DNA from: Phytohabitans maris
Lineage (GTDB): Bacteria; Actinomycetota; Actinomycetes; Mycobacteriales; Micromonosporaceae
Reading direction: 5' to 3'
DNA: 64,000 bases
NCBI RefSeq assembly: GCF_031085175.1
Contig: NZ_JAVHUY010000002.1
Span: 1 to 64,000 of the forward strand
The notes under the pieces are model-generated. The model was not told where the DNA came from, did not search any database, and worked only from the letters and a program-made list of their open reading frames with translations. Position numbers and translations under genes: made by a program. Of this stretch, positions 44,609 to 53,121 are shown piece after piece. Within the stretch, counting starts at the first letter, position 1. The number at the start of each line of letters is the position of its first letter.

Positions 44609-45527
44609 AGCGGATCCTCGGGTCGAGTGCGGCGTAGAGCAGGTCGACCAGGAGGTTCATCAGCAGGTAGACCAACACCAGGACGACCACTATGCCGACC
44701 ACGGTAGCGCTCTCTTTGGTGGTGATGGCCCGGTAGGCCTCCCGGCCGATCCCGTTGATGTTGAAGATCCCTTCCGTGATGATCGCGCCGCCCATCAGGG
44801 ATCCGAGGTCGGTGCCGAGGAAGGTCAGAACGGGTATCAGCGAGTTTCGGAACAGGTGCACGCCCACCACCCGGCGCTGCGGCAGTCCCTTGGCGACGGC
44901 GGTGCGCACGTAGTCGGAGCGGGAGTTTTCCGCGATGCTGGTGCGGGTCAGCCGGGCCACGTACGCCATCGAGATGCTGGCCAGCACGAATCCCGGGACT
45001 ATCAGCTCGTGGAACGGCACCTCACTGGAGACCGTCGGGTTGATGATCTTAAACTGCGTACCCAGGATGAACTGGAGCAGGAAGCCGCTGACGAAGGTCG
45101 GGATGGCCAGCAGGAAGAGCGTGGAGACCAGCACCAGGTTGTCCAGGAAGCCGTTGCGCCGCAGGCCGGTGAGGATGCCCGCGGTGAGGCCGATCACCGC
45201 CTCGATGGCGAGGCCCACCAGCGCCAGCTTCAGCGTGTTCGGGTACGCCTGGGCGATGATCTCGCCGATGTCCCGGCCGCCGAACGTCTGGCCGAAGTCG
45301 CCGGTCAGCAGGTGACCCATGTAGTACAGGTACTGGAGCGGCCACGGGTCGTCCAGGTGGTACTTCTCGGTCATGAACTGGATGTAGTCCGGCGGGCAGG
45401 CGCGCTCGCCGCACTTTCCGGCGAAGGGGTCGCCCGGTACGGCCCAGACGAGTGCGTAGATCAACAGCGTCGTCCCGAAGAACACGGGAATGAGCTGGAG
45501 CAGCCGTCTCAAGACGTAACGGCCCAT
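44601..45527 (-). CDS. oppB: oligopeptide ABC transporter permease OppB
   Basis: A 308-aa permease starting MGRYVLRRLLQLIPVFFGTTLL, the classic OppB/DppB N-terminus, with six membrane segments and the EAA loop YVRTAVAKGLPQRRVVGVHLFRN. It carries the extracytoplasmic insert with two Cys residues (KCGERACPPD) seen in actinobacterial members. The ATG at 45527 follows GGAGG. It lies 150 nt after oppA, with a hairpin between them. Confidence 0.93.
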   Translation of the reverse strand: MGRYVLRRLLQLIPVFFGTTLLIYALVWAVPGDPFAGKCGERACPPDYIQFMTEKYHLDDPWPLQYLYYMGHLLTGDFGQTFGGRDIGEIIAQAYPNTLKLALVGLAIEAVIGLTAGILTGLRRNGFLDNLVLVSTLFLLAIPTFVSGFLLQFILGTQFKIINPTVSSEVPFHELIVPGFVLASISMAYVARLTRTSIAENSRSDYVRTAVAKGLPQRRVVGVHLFRNSLIPVLTFLGTDLGSLMGGAIITEGIFNINGIGREAYRAITTKESATVVGIVVVLVLVYLLMNLLVDLLYAALDPRIRYE

Positions 45528-45621
45528 GGGTCCTCCAGACGGGGCGTCCTGTTTGACGCCGGGACAGGGTGGGGGCGACGCACGAGGGGTGGCCGCACGT
45601 CACCGGGTGGAAAACCCCAGG

Positions 45622-45656
45622 GGGTCCGGCCTACCGCTTGATGGTAGGCCGGACCC
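45622..45656 (-). terminator. intercistronic hairpin oppA-oppB
   Basis: GGGTCCGGCCTACC (45622-45635) and GGTAGGCCGGACCC (45643-45656) form a perfect 14-bp stem just after the oppA stop. Such hairpins usually stabilise the binding-protein mRNA and cut read-through, giving more OppA than transporter. Confidence 0.75.
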
Positions 45657-45677
45657 TGAGGTGTTGATACTGGTGGA

Positions 45678-47333
45678 TCAGACGAGTTCGACCGTGGAGA
45701 GGTCGATCGAGCCGACCCAGTTGGTCTTGACGCCAGTCACCCGGTTTGAGACGCCGGACTGCTGCGTGACCGAGACGACGGGGATCGATGGCACCTCAGC
45801 GTCGACGATCTTGATCGCCTCGGCGAACTTCGCCTCGGCCGCCTTCTCGTCGGCCAGCCGCGAGCCCTCCTGGTAGAGCGCGTCGACCTGCGGGTTGCTG
45901 TACTTGCCGTCGTTCGAGCCACCACCGGTCACGTACAGCGGGCCGAGCCAGTTCTCACCGTTCGGGTAGTCGGCCTGCCAGCCGGCGCGGTACGGGCCGG
46001 TCATCTTCTGCCCGTCGATGTTCTGCCGGAAGACAGCGAACGTCGGCATACCCTCGGCGCGCACCTGGATGCCCAGCGTGGACGCGATGCTGGCGGCAGC
46101 CGCCTCCATCCAGTCCTTGTGGCTGGCGTCGGCGTTGTAGTACAGCACCATCTCGCCCTGGAAGCCGCCCGCCGCCTGGAGCGCGGCCTTGGCACCCTCG
46201 GGGTCGTACTTGCAGGTGGTGCAGTCGAAGCCGGTGGCACCCGGGGTACCCGGAGCGGCCCAGCTGGTGGACGGCTTACGGGTGTTGAAGAAGATCTTCG
46301 AAGCGATCTCCTCCCGGTTGATCGCGAGCGAGACCGCACGACGCAGGTCCTTGTTCTGGTACCGCTTGTCGTAGATCGGGAACGCGATCAGCTGCTGCAC
46401 CGGGATGTCGACGGTCATCGCCCGGTTGCCCAGGTCGGCCTTCCACTTCTCACCGGCCAGCGAGGACGAGGGCACCTGCTGCTGGAAGTCGAGGTTGTTG
46501 GCCAGCAGGTCGGCGTAGGCCGCCGTGTCCTCCTGGTACAGCTTGACCGTGACGTCCTTGATCTTGACCTTGTCGTCAAGCGTGTAGTCGTCGAAGCGGG
46601 TCAGCTTGATCTCGACGTTGTCGGTCCAGGAGACGAACTTGACCGCACCGTTGCCGATCGGCTTCTTGCCCCACTCGTCCTTGTTGGACGCGGCGAAGAA
46701 CGAGTCCGGCATCGGGTAGTACGCGCTGTAGCCGAGCTTCACCGGGAAGATCGAGTTGGCCGCGGCCAGCTTCACCGTGAAGGTGTAGGGGTCGACGACC
46801 GCCAGGCCGGACATGGTCTGAGCCTTCGGCGCCGGGGCCTTCTGCGGGCCCTCCTCGCCGTCCGGATCCTCGGCGTGGACGTCGGCGTAGCCCTCGATGT
46901 CGCTGAAGAAGCTCGCCTGCTGCTGGCCGTTGGCCGAGTTGGCGGTGAAGTTCCACGCGTCGACGAAGTTCTTCGCCTGCACCTCGGTGCCGTCGTGGAA
47001 CTTGATGCCCTTCTTGATCTTGATCGTGTATGTCTGCGCGTCGGTCGAGTCGATCGACTCGGCGACCGCGTTGACCGGGTCACCGCCACCCGGCGGGTAG
47101 TTGATCAGACCGGTCCACAGCCAGTCGAGGACGTCGCCGCCGCCGGTCTCACTGGTGTTGCTCGGCAGCAGCGGGTTTGCCGGCTGGGTGCCGTCGATGG
47201 TGATAGCGCCGTTCGCGGTCTTGTCCGCGTTGCCGCTGTTTTCCTCGCTGTCATCTCCGCCGCCGCAGCCTGCCGCGACGAGTGCGACAGCCGCGATTGC
47301 GGCCACCGCGCTCGCACGCTTCGAGACTCTCAT
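45678..47333 (-). CDS. oppA: oligopeptide-binding lipoprotein OppA
   Basis: A 551-aa SBP_bac_5 binding lipoprotein. The signal has lipobox VAAGC with the anchored Cys near residue 23, followed by a Gly/Asp-rich tether. The mature protein has the family block IKKGIKFHDGTEVQAKNFVDAWNF. It should capture peptides for OppBCDF encoded directly downstream. The ATG at 47333 follows GGAGG. Its paralogue at 23460-25100 has no transporter genes of its own. Confidence 0.93.
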   Translation of the reverse strand: MRVSKRASAVAAIAAVALVAAGCGGGDDSEENSGNADKTANGAITIDGTQPANPLLPSNTSETGGGDVLDWLWTGLINYPPGGGDPVNAVAESIDSTDAQTYTIKIKKGIKFHDGTEVQAKNFVDAWNFTANSANGQQQASFFSDIEGYADVHAEDPDGEEGPQKAPAPKAQTMSGLAVVDPYTFTVKLAAANSIFPVKLGYSAYYPMPDSFFAASNKDEWGKKPIGNGAVKFVSWTDNVEIKLTRFDDYTLDDKVKIKDVTVKLYQEDTAAYADLLANNLDFQQQVPSSSLAGEKWKADLGNRAMTVDIPVQQLIAFPIYDKRYQNKDLRRAVSLAINREEIASKIFFNTRKPSTSWAAPGTPGATGFDCTTCKYDPEGAKAALQAAGGFQGEMVLYYNADASHKDWMEAAAASIASTLGIQVRAEGMPTFAVFRQNIDGQKMTGPYRAGWQADYPNGENWLGPLYVTGGGSNDGKYSNPQVDALYQEGSRLADEKAAEAKFAEAIKIVDAEVPSIPVVSVTQQSGVSNRVTGVKTNWVGSIDLSTVELV

Positions 47334-47783
47334 TTCTCAGGGCCTCCCTTGAGTGATTCGCTGTCGTTCCTCAGTTTTTTCGCACAGCTACGGGTCGGTG
47401 CCGCCCGACAGTCCACGGCGTCACGCTGCCAACGGGGGCTATCGCCTGGTACTCGCGATGACCTGGCAGTTTGATGATCCGCTGAGATCGGCCGTCACCA
47501 CCGCCGACGCGCGGAACGCCAGGGAGGCTAGTGGATCGCGGACAGCCTTGGGTGCGGCGTCTGCGTGCATGACCATGCCTCCTGGGCGCTGGTGCGGGGC
47601 GGGTGAGGTGCTGACACTGTGACACCGCCCGCCCACCATCGTGAAGGAGCGTTATCAACCCGATATTCTGCCGGGACGCGGTCGATACTGTGTAAAGATC
47701 ATGTTTCGCCAAGATCATCAGGCTTTGACCAGGGGCTTTTCGGACGAACGGCCGACACCCGATCCGTCGTACCATCGGTTGTT
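47334..47783. other. intergenic region between oppA and PIG-L genes
   Basis: This region must contain the divergent opp and PIG-L promoters. An imperfect G+C-rich hairpin (about 47598-47634, GGGCGGGTG pairing with CACCGCCC) lies in the middle. TACCAT (47770-47775) is a possible -10 just before the PIG-L GTG, which would make that mRNA leaderless. No gene was recognised. Confidence 0.4.
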
Positions 47784-48521
47784 GTGACGTTCCCTGCCTC
47801 CGCTCCCGCACTCTCCGACGTTCGGCGCGTACTGGCCGTGTTCGCGCATCCCGACGATATCGACTTCGGTTCGGCCGGCACCGTGGCCGGTTGGGTGGAC
47901 GCCGGCATCGATGTGGCGTACCTCATCGTGACCCGCGGCGACGCCGGCGGATTCGACGACACGCCACGAGATCAAATACCGGTGATCCGGGAAAACGAGC
48001 AGCGCGCGGCGGCGGCCGCCGTCGGGGTCAAGCAGGTCGACTTCCTCGATGGGTACCGGGACGGCCAGCTCACACCCAGCTACGCGCTGCGCCGCGACAT
48101 CACCGCGGCGATCCGGCGGTTCCGGCCGGACCGCATCCTCACCAGCAGCCCGCTGCGCCGGTGGGAGCGCCTGGCCGGCCCGAGCCACCCGGACCACCTC
48201 GCGGTCGGCGAGGCCACCACGTGCGCGATCTACCCGGACTCCCGCAACCCGTTCGCCCACCCCGAGCTGCTCCAGTCCGGCCTCGAGCCCTGGGTGGTGC
48301 GCGAGGTCTGGTACGCCGGCGGCCCCAACCCCGACCACGCCGTGGACGTCACGGAGGCGTACCCGCGGAAGGTCGCCGCACTGCGCGCGCACGCCTCGCA
48401 GACCGCGCACCTGGACCTCGACGGCGGCTGGCTCCGCGACCGGATGGTCACGATGGCCGAGATGGCCGGCCTGCCCAACGGCCGGCTCGCCGAGGCCTAC
48501 ACCGTCCTGCGGACCGAGTGA
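47784..48521 (+). CDS. PIG-L family N-acetylglucosaminyl deacetylase
   Basis: A 245-aa zinc-dependent LmbE/PIG-L deacetylase. The metal motif AHPDD (about residues 20-24, VFAHPDDIDFGSAGT) and the second motif SHPDHLAVG are intact. Family members deacetylate GlcNAc-containing compounds or mycothiol conjugates; which substrate is used here cannot be told, and the neighbours do not help. The GTG at 47784 is favoured because family residues begin directly after it. An open frame reaching 47619 has no family similarity. Confidence 0.88.
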   Translation: MTFPASAPALSDVRRVLAVFAHPDDIDFGSAGTVAGWVDAGIDVAYLIVTRGDAGGFDDTPRDQIPVIRENEQRAAAAAVGVKQVDFLDGYRDGQLTPSYALRRDITAAIRRFRPDRILTSSPLRRWERLAGPSHPDHLAVGEATTCAIYPDSRNPFAHPELLQSGLEPWVVREVWYAGGPNPDHAVDVTEAYPRKVAALRAHASQTAHLDLDGGWLRDRMVTMAEMAGLPNGRLAEAYTVLRTE

Positions 48522-48646
48522 CGGCGGCCTCGCCCTTCGCGTCCCGCAATCCGACCCCGGCCCATGCGGGGAGCCAACGGCCTACAGCTGACCCGTCCTG
48601 TCCATAGAAACGCCGGGACGCACTTTCGCAGACGGGGTGCTGCTCT

Positions 48647-48701
48647 GTGATCAAAAGCTCCCCCCACGTCGCTAGAACGACTTGACGGGAGCTTCGATCA
48701 C
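48647..48701. repeat. R1 hairpin repeat, copy e (apex inverted)
   Basis: A 55-nt copy between the convergent PIG-L and response-regulator genes. The apex reads CTAGAA instead of TTCTAG, so the tip of the hairpin is flipped while the ends keep GTGATC/GATCAC. The left arm is less perfectly paired (CCCCCCACG). It contains the stop codon of the response regulator. Confidence 0.75.
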
Positions 48702-49366
48702 ACGAGGCGGCGGTCGGCGGCCCAGCGGGAGAGCTCGTAGCGGTTGGACATCTGGAGCTTGCGGAGCACGTTCGACACGTGGGTCTCCACCGTCTTGATG
48801 GAGATGAAGAGCTCCTTGGCGATCTCCTTGTAGGCGTAGCCCCGGGCGAGCAGGCGCAGCACCTCGCGCTCGCGGTTGGTGAGCTGGTCGAGCTCGGGGT
48901 CGGCCACCGGGGCGTCCGGCCGCGCGGCGAACGCGTCGAGCACGAAGCCGGCCAGCCGCGGGCTGAAGACCGCGTCGCCGTCGGCCACCCGGCGGATCGC
49001 GGCGGCCAGCTCGTCCGGGGAGATGGTCTTGGTGACGTAGCCGCGGGCGCCGGCCCGGATCAGGCCGATCACGTCCTCGGCCGCGTCGGAGACGGAGAGC
49101 GCGAGGAAACGGACCTGCGGGTGGGTACGGCGCATCGCGTCGAGAACCGCCCGGCCGCCGCCGTCGGGCATGTGCACGTCCAGGAGCACCACGTCGGGCT
49201 CCATCGCCGCGATCCGGGAGATCGCCTCGGCCACCGTGCTCGCCTCGCCGACCACGTCGACGTGCACGCCCAGCTCGGCGCGGACGCCGGCGCGAAACAT
49301 CGCGTGGTCGTCGACGAGGAATACCCGCAGCCGCCGCTGCTGATCGGTCTGGTCGGTGGTGGTCAT
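48698..49366 (-). CDS. LuxR/NarL-family response regulator
   Basis: A 222-aa response regulator. The receiver has acidic VDDH near residue 18, the phospho-acceptor Asp in VVLLDVHMPDGG (about residue 62), and the switch Thr/Lys in SVSD and GYVTKTIS. The C-terminal LuxR helix-turn-helix is LTNREREVLRLLARGYAYKEIAKEL. The start overlaps the kinase stop (ATGA), so it is the cognate partner of that kinase. Confidence 0.93.
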   Translation of the reverse strand: MTTTDQTDQQRRLRVFLVDDHAMFRAGVRAELGVHVDVVGEASTVAEAISRIAAMEPDVVLLDVHMPDGGGRAVLDAMRRTHPQVRFLALSVSDAAEDVIGLIRAGARGYVTKTISPDELAAAIRRVADGDAVFSPRLAGFVLDAFAARPDAPVADPELDQLTNREREVLRLLARGYAYKEIAKELFISIKTVETHVSNVLRKLQMSNRYELSRWAADRRLV

Positions 49367-50658
49367 GACGCGTCCTTCCCAGTGGTGACGCTCTCCCGCG
49401 TGGTCGGGAGGAACAGGCGTACCTCGGTGCCGTCGCCGGGCTCGCTGATGATCGTCGCGCGCCCGCCGTGCCGCCGCATCCGCCCGATGATGGAACCGCG
49501 GACGCCATGCCGATGATCCTCTACGGTGGACGGGTCGAAGCCGGCGCCCCGGTCGCGCACGAAGACGCTGAGCTGGTCGGGCTCGACCTCGGCGTAGAGG
49601 GACACGGTCTGCACCTTGGCGTGGCGGGCCGCGTTGACGAGGGCCTCGCGGGCGGCGGCCACCAGCGCACCGACCCGCTCGTCGGTCTCCCGGTCACCCA
49701 CCACGACCGTCTCCACCGTGATCGCATACGTATCCTCGACCTCGGCCGCCACCTGCTCCAGCGCGGCGGCGAACCGCTCGGTGGGCGAGGCGACCGGCTT
49801 GTACAGCCAGTTGCGCAGGCTCCGCTCCTGCCCGCGGGCCAGCCGCTGCACCGCCTTGACGTCTCCGGCGTTGCGCTGGATGAGCGCGAGCGTGTGCAGC
49901 ACCTGGTCGTGCACCATCGCGGCCAGCTCGGCCCGCTCCATCTCCCGGATGCGCCCCTCGCGCTCGGCGCGCAGCTGGTTGTACGTCCGCCAGAGCACCG
50001 GGCCGGCCACCACCGCCACGCCGGCGAGGCCGACGAGCGCGAAGATGATGCCGTTGACGACGGCGCCGAAGTTTTCCGCCGGGGAGTAGACGGCGACGAC
50101 GCCGATGATGCCCACCGAGACGAGCACGCCGCCGCCGATGAAGCGGAGCAGGAACGCCCGGCGGTCGCTCTCGTCGACCACCGCGCCCAGCCACGGCACC
50201 CGGGGCAACGTCTCGCTCCACTGGCGGCGCCGCTCCGGGTCGGACTCGTGCCAGATGATGCCGGCGCCGACCGCGATGATCGCGACCAGCCATCCGGCCA
50301 GGCCGGTGACGCCCATCGCGCCGAAACCGAACACGAGCGTCTGCACCAGCAGCAGGCCCAGCCCGATCGCCACGAACGGGAGCAGGTGCATGAAATTGCG
50401 CCGGGGCGGGGCGGCGGCGGTGCGCACCTGGAGCGGCAGCACCGCCCAGAACGCCGCGTAGAGGAGCAGCCCCAGGCCGCTGAGCGGGAGCAGGACCACG
50501 AACGCGATGCGCACCCGCACCACGGGAATGCCCAGATGGCGCGCGATGCCCGACGCCACTCCCGCCACGACGCGCTGGTCGCGGGAACGGGTGAGGCGGG
50601 GCTGCTGGGTCCCGACGGTGACGATGGCTCTGCGCTCCCTCGCTCGATGCCTGCTCAC
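49363..50658 (-). CDS. PspC-domain sensor histidine kinase
   Basis: A 431-aa membrane kinase. Residues 20-75 form a PspC domain (RDQRVVAGVASGIARHLGIP) with a membrane segment, followed by several more hydrophobic segments to about 225. The dimerisation region has the phospho-accepting His in MVHDQVLHTLALIQ. The ATPase domain shows the N box REALVNAARHA and the G region. PspC-type kinases respond to envelope stress. It is divergent from a PspC/LiaF-like gene, its probable target or modulator. Confidence 0.9.
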   Translation of the reverse strand: MSRHRARERRAIVTVGTQQPRLTRSRDQRVVAGVASGIARHLGIPVVRVRIAFVVLLPLSGLGLLLYAAFWAVLPLQVRTAAAPPRRNFMHLLPFVAIGLGLLLVQTLVFGFGAMGVTGLAGWLVAIIAVGAGIIWHESDPERRRQWSETLPRVPWLGAVVDESDRRAFLLRFIGGGVLVSVGIIGVVAVYSPAENFGAVVNGIIFALVGLAGVAVVAGPVLWRTYNQLRAEREGRIREMERAELAAMVHDQVLHTLALIQRNAGDVKAVQRLARGQERSLRNWLYKPVASPTERFAAALEQVAAEVEDTYAITVETVVVGDRETDERVGALVAAAREALVNAARHAKVQTVSLYAEVEPDQLSVFVRDRGAGFDPSTVEDHRHGVRGSIIGRMRRHGGRATIISEPGDGTEVRLFLPTTRESVTTGKDAS

Positions 50659-50786
50659 CGATCGTCACACGAGGAACGTCCCCCTGGCCACGGGGACGCC
50701 CCGGACATTGGCGCCGGAGATCTCAGGGTGGCGTCAGGGTTGGCGCCTGAGGCTGTTCGGGTGCGGTAGCGGCGAGGATCGAACAC

Positions 50787-52643
50787 ATGACGGATGAAGG
50801 TGCCCAGGCCCGCCGACCGGAGGGCGAAGAGACAACCCAGCCCTCGCCCACGCCCTCGGCGGCGCCCGCGCCTTCGGCGGCGGAAGCGGCCTCCACGACG
50901 GAAGCGGAAGCGACCCGGGCGGCGGGTGACGAGCCCACGGCCCACGTGGGGCCGGACGAGCCCACCGCGGAGGTGCGGCCGGACGAGCCCACGGCCGAGA
51001 TGCCATCGGCCGACCGGTGGGCCGCCGACCCGACGCTCCAGGACACCCCGGTAGGGAGCGGCGGCCAGGACGCGCCGCTGGGGAGCGCAGGGCAGGACGC
51101 GCCGCTGGGGAGCGGCCGGCAGGAGGCGCCGCTGGGGGGCGGCCGACAGGCACCGCCGCCTCCGCCACCGCCGCCGGGCGCGGGGGTCCCGCCGCCGGGT
51201 GCGCAGCCACCGCCGCCGGGTGCCGACGACCCCAGCATGGCGGCCTTCACCTCCCGGTACGGTCTGGTCCGTCCCCGCCAGGGCCGCTACATCGCCGGTG
51301 TCTGCGCCGCGATCGCCCGAGCCACCAACACCGACCCGGTGCTGTGGCGGGTGCTCCTCGCCGTGCTGGGCTTCTTCGGCGGCATCGGCATCCTCGTCTA
51401 CCTCGCCGCCTGGCTCGTCATCCCGGCCGAGGGCGACACGGCCTCACCGGTCGAGTCGATGCTGGGCCGCGGCCGGTCGAGCATGTCGCCGGTCATGGTG
51501 ATCGTGCTCGGCGTCCTGGTCGTGGTGATGTTCGGTCTGATCGTCACGGACGGCTTCCGGGCGGTGGTGCTGGGCGCCGCGGTGCTCATCGGTGGGGCAC
51601 TACTGCTCAACCGGAAGCCTGGCCGCTCCGCCCCGGCGGCACACAGCGGGGGTGAGGTGCCGTTCGGGGCGGGGCGGCCGTGGCAGCCGACCCCACCGCC
51701 GTACCCGCCCCCGCCGGGACCAGGCCACGCCCAGCCGGCTCGCTCCGGGCCGTACCCGTCGACGGCCACCTTCCCTCCCCCGCCCTCGGCACCCCCGCCG
51801 GTGCCCCCGACCCCTCCGGGGCCGCGCATGCAACCGCCCAGCCCGCCGCCGATGCCGCCGCGTCCGCCGCACCGGTCGGGCCCGCCCTTCCCGCCGGCAC
51901 CGCCCGCGCCGCCGCCGGGTGGATACCGCCCGCCGTTCGCGCCACACGGGCCGTACGCCGGACCGGGTCCCTACCCGCCCAGCTACAGCGGGCCACCGGC
52001 CCCACCGCCCAAGCCGCCGAAGCCGCCCAAGGAGCGCTCGCCGCTCGGCGCCGCGACGTTCTCGCTGATCTTCGTGGCGCTCGGCCTGGTGGCCGCGCTC
52101 GACCTGGCCAACCTCGTCAGCATCAAGCCCTCGACGTACTTCTTCGGCGTGCTCGCCACGATCGCGCTCGGCCTGCTGATCGGGGCCTGGTTCGGCCGGG
52201 CCCGGTGGCTGATCGCGCTCGGCTTCATCGCCGCGGCCGCGCTCGGCATCTCGACGATCGCCGAGAGCCAGGTCGGGCGGTACGAGACTTCGGGCCGCGA
52301 CGTCTACTGGCAGCCGGTGAACGTGCAGACCATGCCCGAGCGGTTCGAGCACAACTTCGGCAGCGCGGTCCTCGACCTGTCCAAGGTGGACTTCACCAAC
52401 CAGGACGAGGTGCTCACCGTGCATGTGAGCTTCGGCGACCTCAAGGTGATCGTGCCGCCCAATGTGGACACCACGGTGCACGCCGAGGTGAACGCGGGCG
52501 ACGCGCAGATCTTCGACAACAAGTCCAGTGGCTTCCAGACCTCGCCCGACGAGATCGTCAACTTCGGTGAAGACGGCGAGGGCGGCGGCAAGCTCGACAT
52601 CACCATCAAGGTCAACGCTGGCTCGGCGGAGGTGCACCGATGA
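50787..52643 (+). CDS. PspC-domain membrane protein with LiaF-like C-terminus
   Basis: A 618-aa protein. The N-terminal 150 residues are acidic then Pro/Gly-rich, with repeated DEPTAEV and GQDAPLGS units. The PspC domain follows (about 155-215, YGLVRPRQGRYIAGVCAAIA). After two further membrane segments comes a Pro-rich stretch (about 290-410), then more membrane segments. The C-terminal part is LiaF-like (VIVPPNVDTTVHAEVNAGDA). LiaF proteins hold stress kinases in check, which fits the divergent kinase/regulator genes. Confidence 0.85.
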   Translation: MTDEGAQARRPEGEETTQPSPTPSAAPAPSAAEAASTTEAEATRAAGDEPTAHVGPDEPTAEVRPDEPTAEMPSADRWAADPTLQDTPVGSGGQDAPLGSAGQDAPLGSGRQEAPLGGGRQAPPPPPPPPGAGVPPPGAQPPPPGADDPSMAAFTSRYGLVRPRQGRYIAGVCAAIARATNTDPVLWRVLLAVLGFFGGIGILVYLAAWLVIPAEGDTASPVESMLGRGRSSMSPVMVIVLGVLVVVMFGLIVTDGFRAVVLGAAVLIGGALLLNRKPGRSAPAAHSGGEVPFGAGRPWQPTPPPYPPPPGPGHAQPARSGPYPSTATFPPPPSAPPPVPPTPPGPRMQPPSPPPMPPRPPHRSGPPFPPAPPAPPPGGYRPPFAPHGPYAGPGPYPPSYSGPPAPPPKPPKPPKERSPLGAATFSLIFVALGLVAALDLANLVSIKPSTYFFGVLATIALGLLIGAWFGRARWLIALGFIAAAALGISTIAESQVGRYETSGRDVYWQPVNVQTMPERFEHNFGSAVLDLSKVDFTNQDEVLTVHVSFGDLKVIVPPNVDTTVHAEVNAGDAQIFDNKSSGFQTSPDEIVNFGEDGEGGGKLDITIKVNAGSAEVHR

Positions 52644-53041
52644 AGCCGCACCGTACTGATGGCGTCTCCCTGACGTTCGCCCTCCTCTTCCTGGCCATCG
52701 CGGCCTGGTGGTTCATCGCCCAGCTGCTCCACCTGTCGCTGCCGGCGGTGGGCTGGTTCGTGGCCGGTGCGCTGATCTTCCTCGGCGCGCTCGGGCTGAT
52801 GGGCGCGCTCCGCTCCGGTCGGGGCGAAGCACCCCCGCCGGCCGAGCCGGCACCCGCGCCGGAGCCGGCCCTCGCACCGGTCAGCGGCCTCCCCGCCGAA
52901 CTGCACGCCGACATCGTGCGGGAGCTGCTGGCCGGCCCGCAGACGCCGTACCTGCCGCCGGTCAGCGGGGCGCCTTCGCCGGCGAAGGCGCCGGAGACGA
53001 CAAAGGCTCCGGAGCCCAAGCGCGACAACAACCCGGGCTGA
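52640..53041 (+). CDS. small membrane protein, coupled to the PspC/LiaF-like gene
   Basis: A 133-aa protein with two membrane segments (SLTFALLFLAIAAWWFIAQL and VGWFVAGALIFLGALGLMGAL) and a Pro/Ala-rich cytoplasmic or external tail. The ATG overlaps the stop of the previous gene (ATGA), indicating coupled synthesis and a likely physical link. No family was recognised. Confidence 0.78.
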   Translation: MKPHRTDGVSLTFALLFLAIAAWWFIAQLLHLSLPAVGWFVAGALIFLGALGLMGALRSGRGEAPPPAEPAPAPEPALAPVSGLPAELHADIVRELLAGPQTPYLPPVSGAPSPAKAPETTKAPEPKRDNNPG

Positions 53042-53055
53042 GCCTGGACCGATCC

Positions 53056-53090
53056 TCAGGGCGTCCCGCGTGGCATGCGGGACGCCCTGA
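53056..53090. terminator. hairpin terminator
   Basis: TCAGGGCGTCCCGC (53056-53069) and GCGGGACGCCCTGA (53077-53090) form a perfect 14-bp stem shortly after the small membrane gene. Confidence 0.8.
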
Positions 53091-53121
53091 TGGCGTACCG
53101 GATGCCGCCTATGCTGGGCGC

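Noticed and set aside
8115-48701. R1 copies as a CRISPR array
   Set aside because: The copies are kilobases apart, self-complementary over their whole length, and no cas gene is present.
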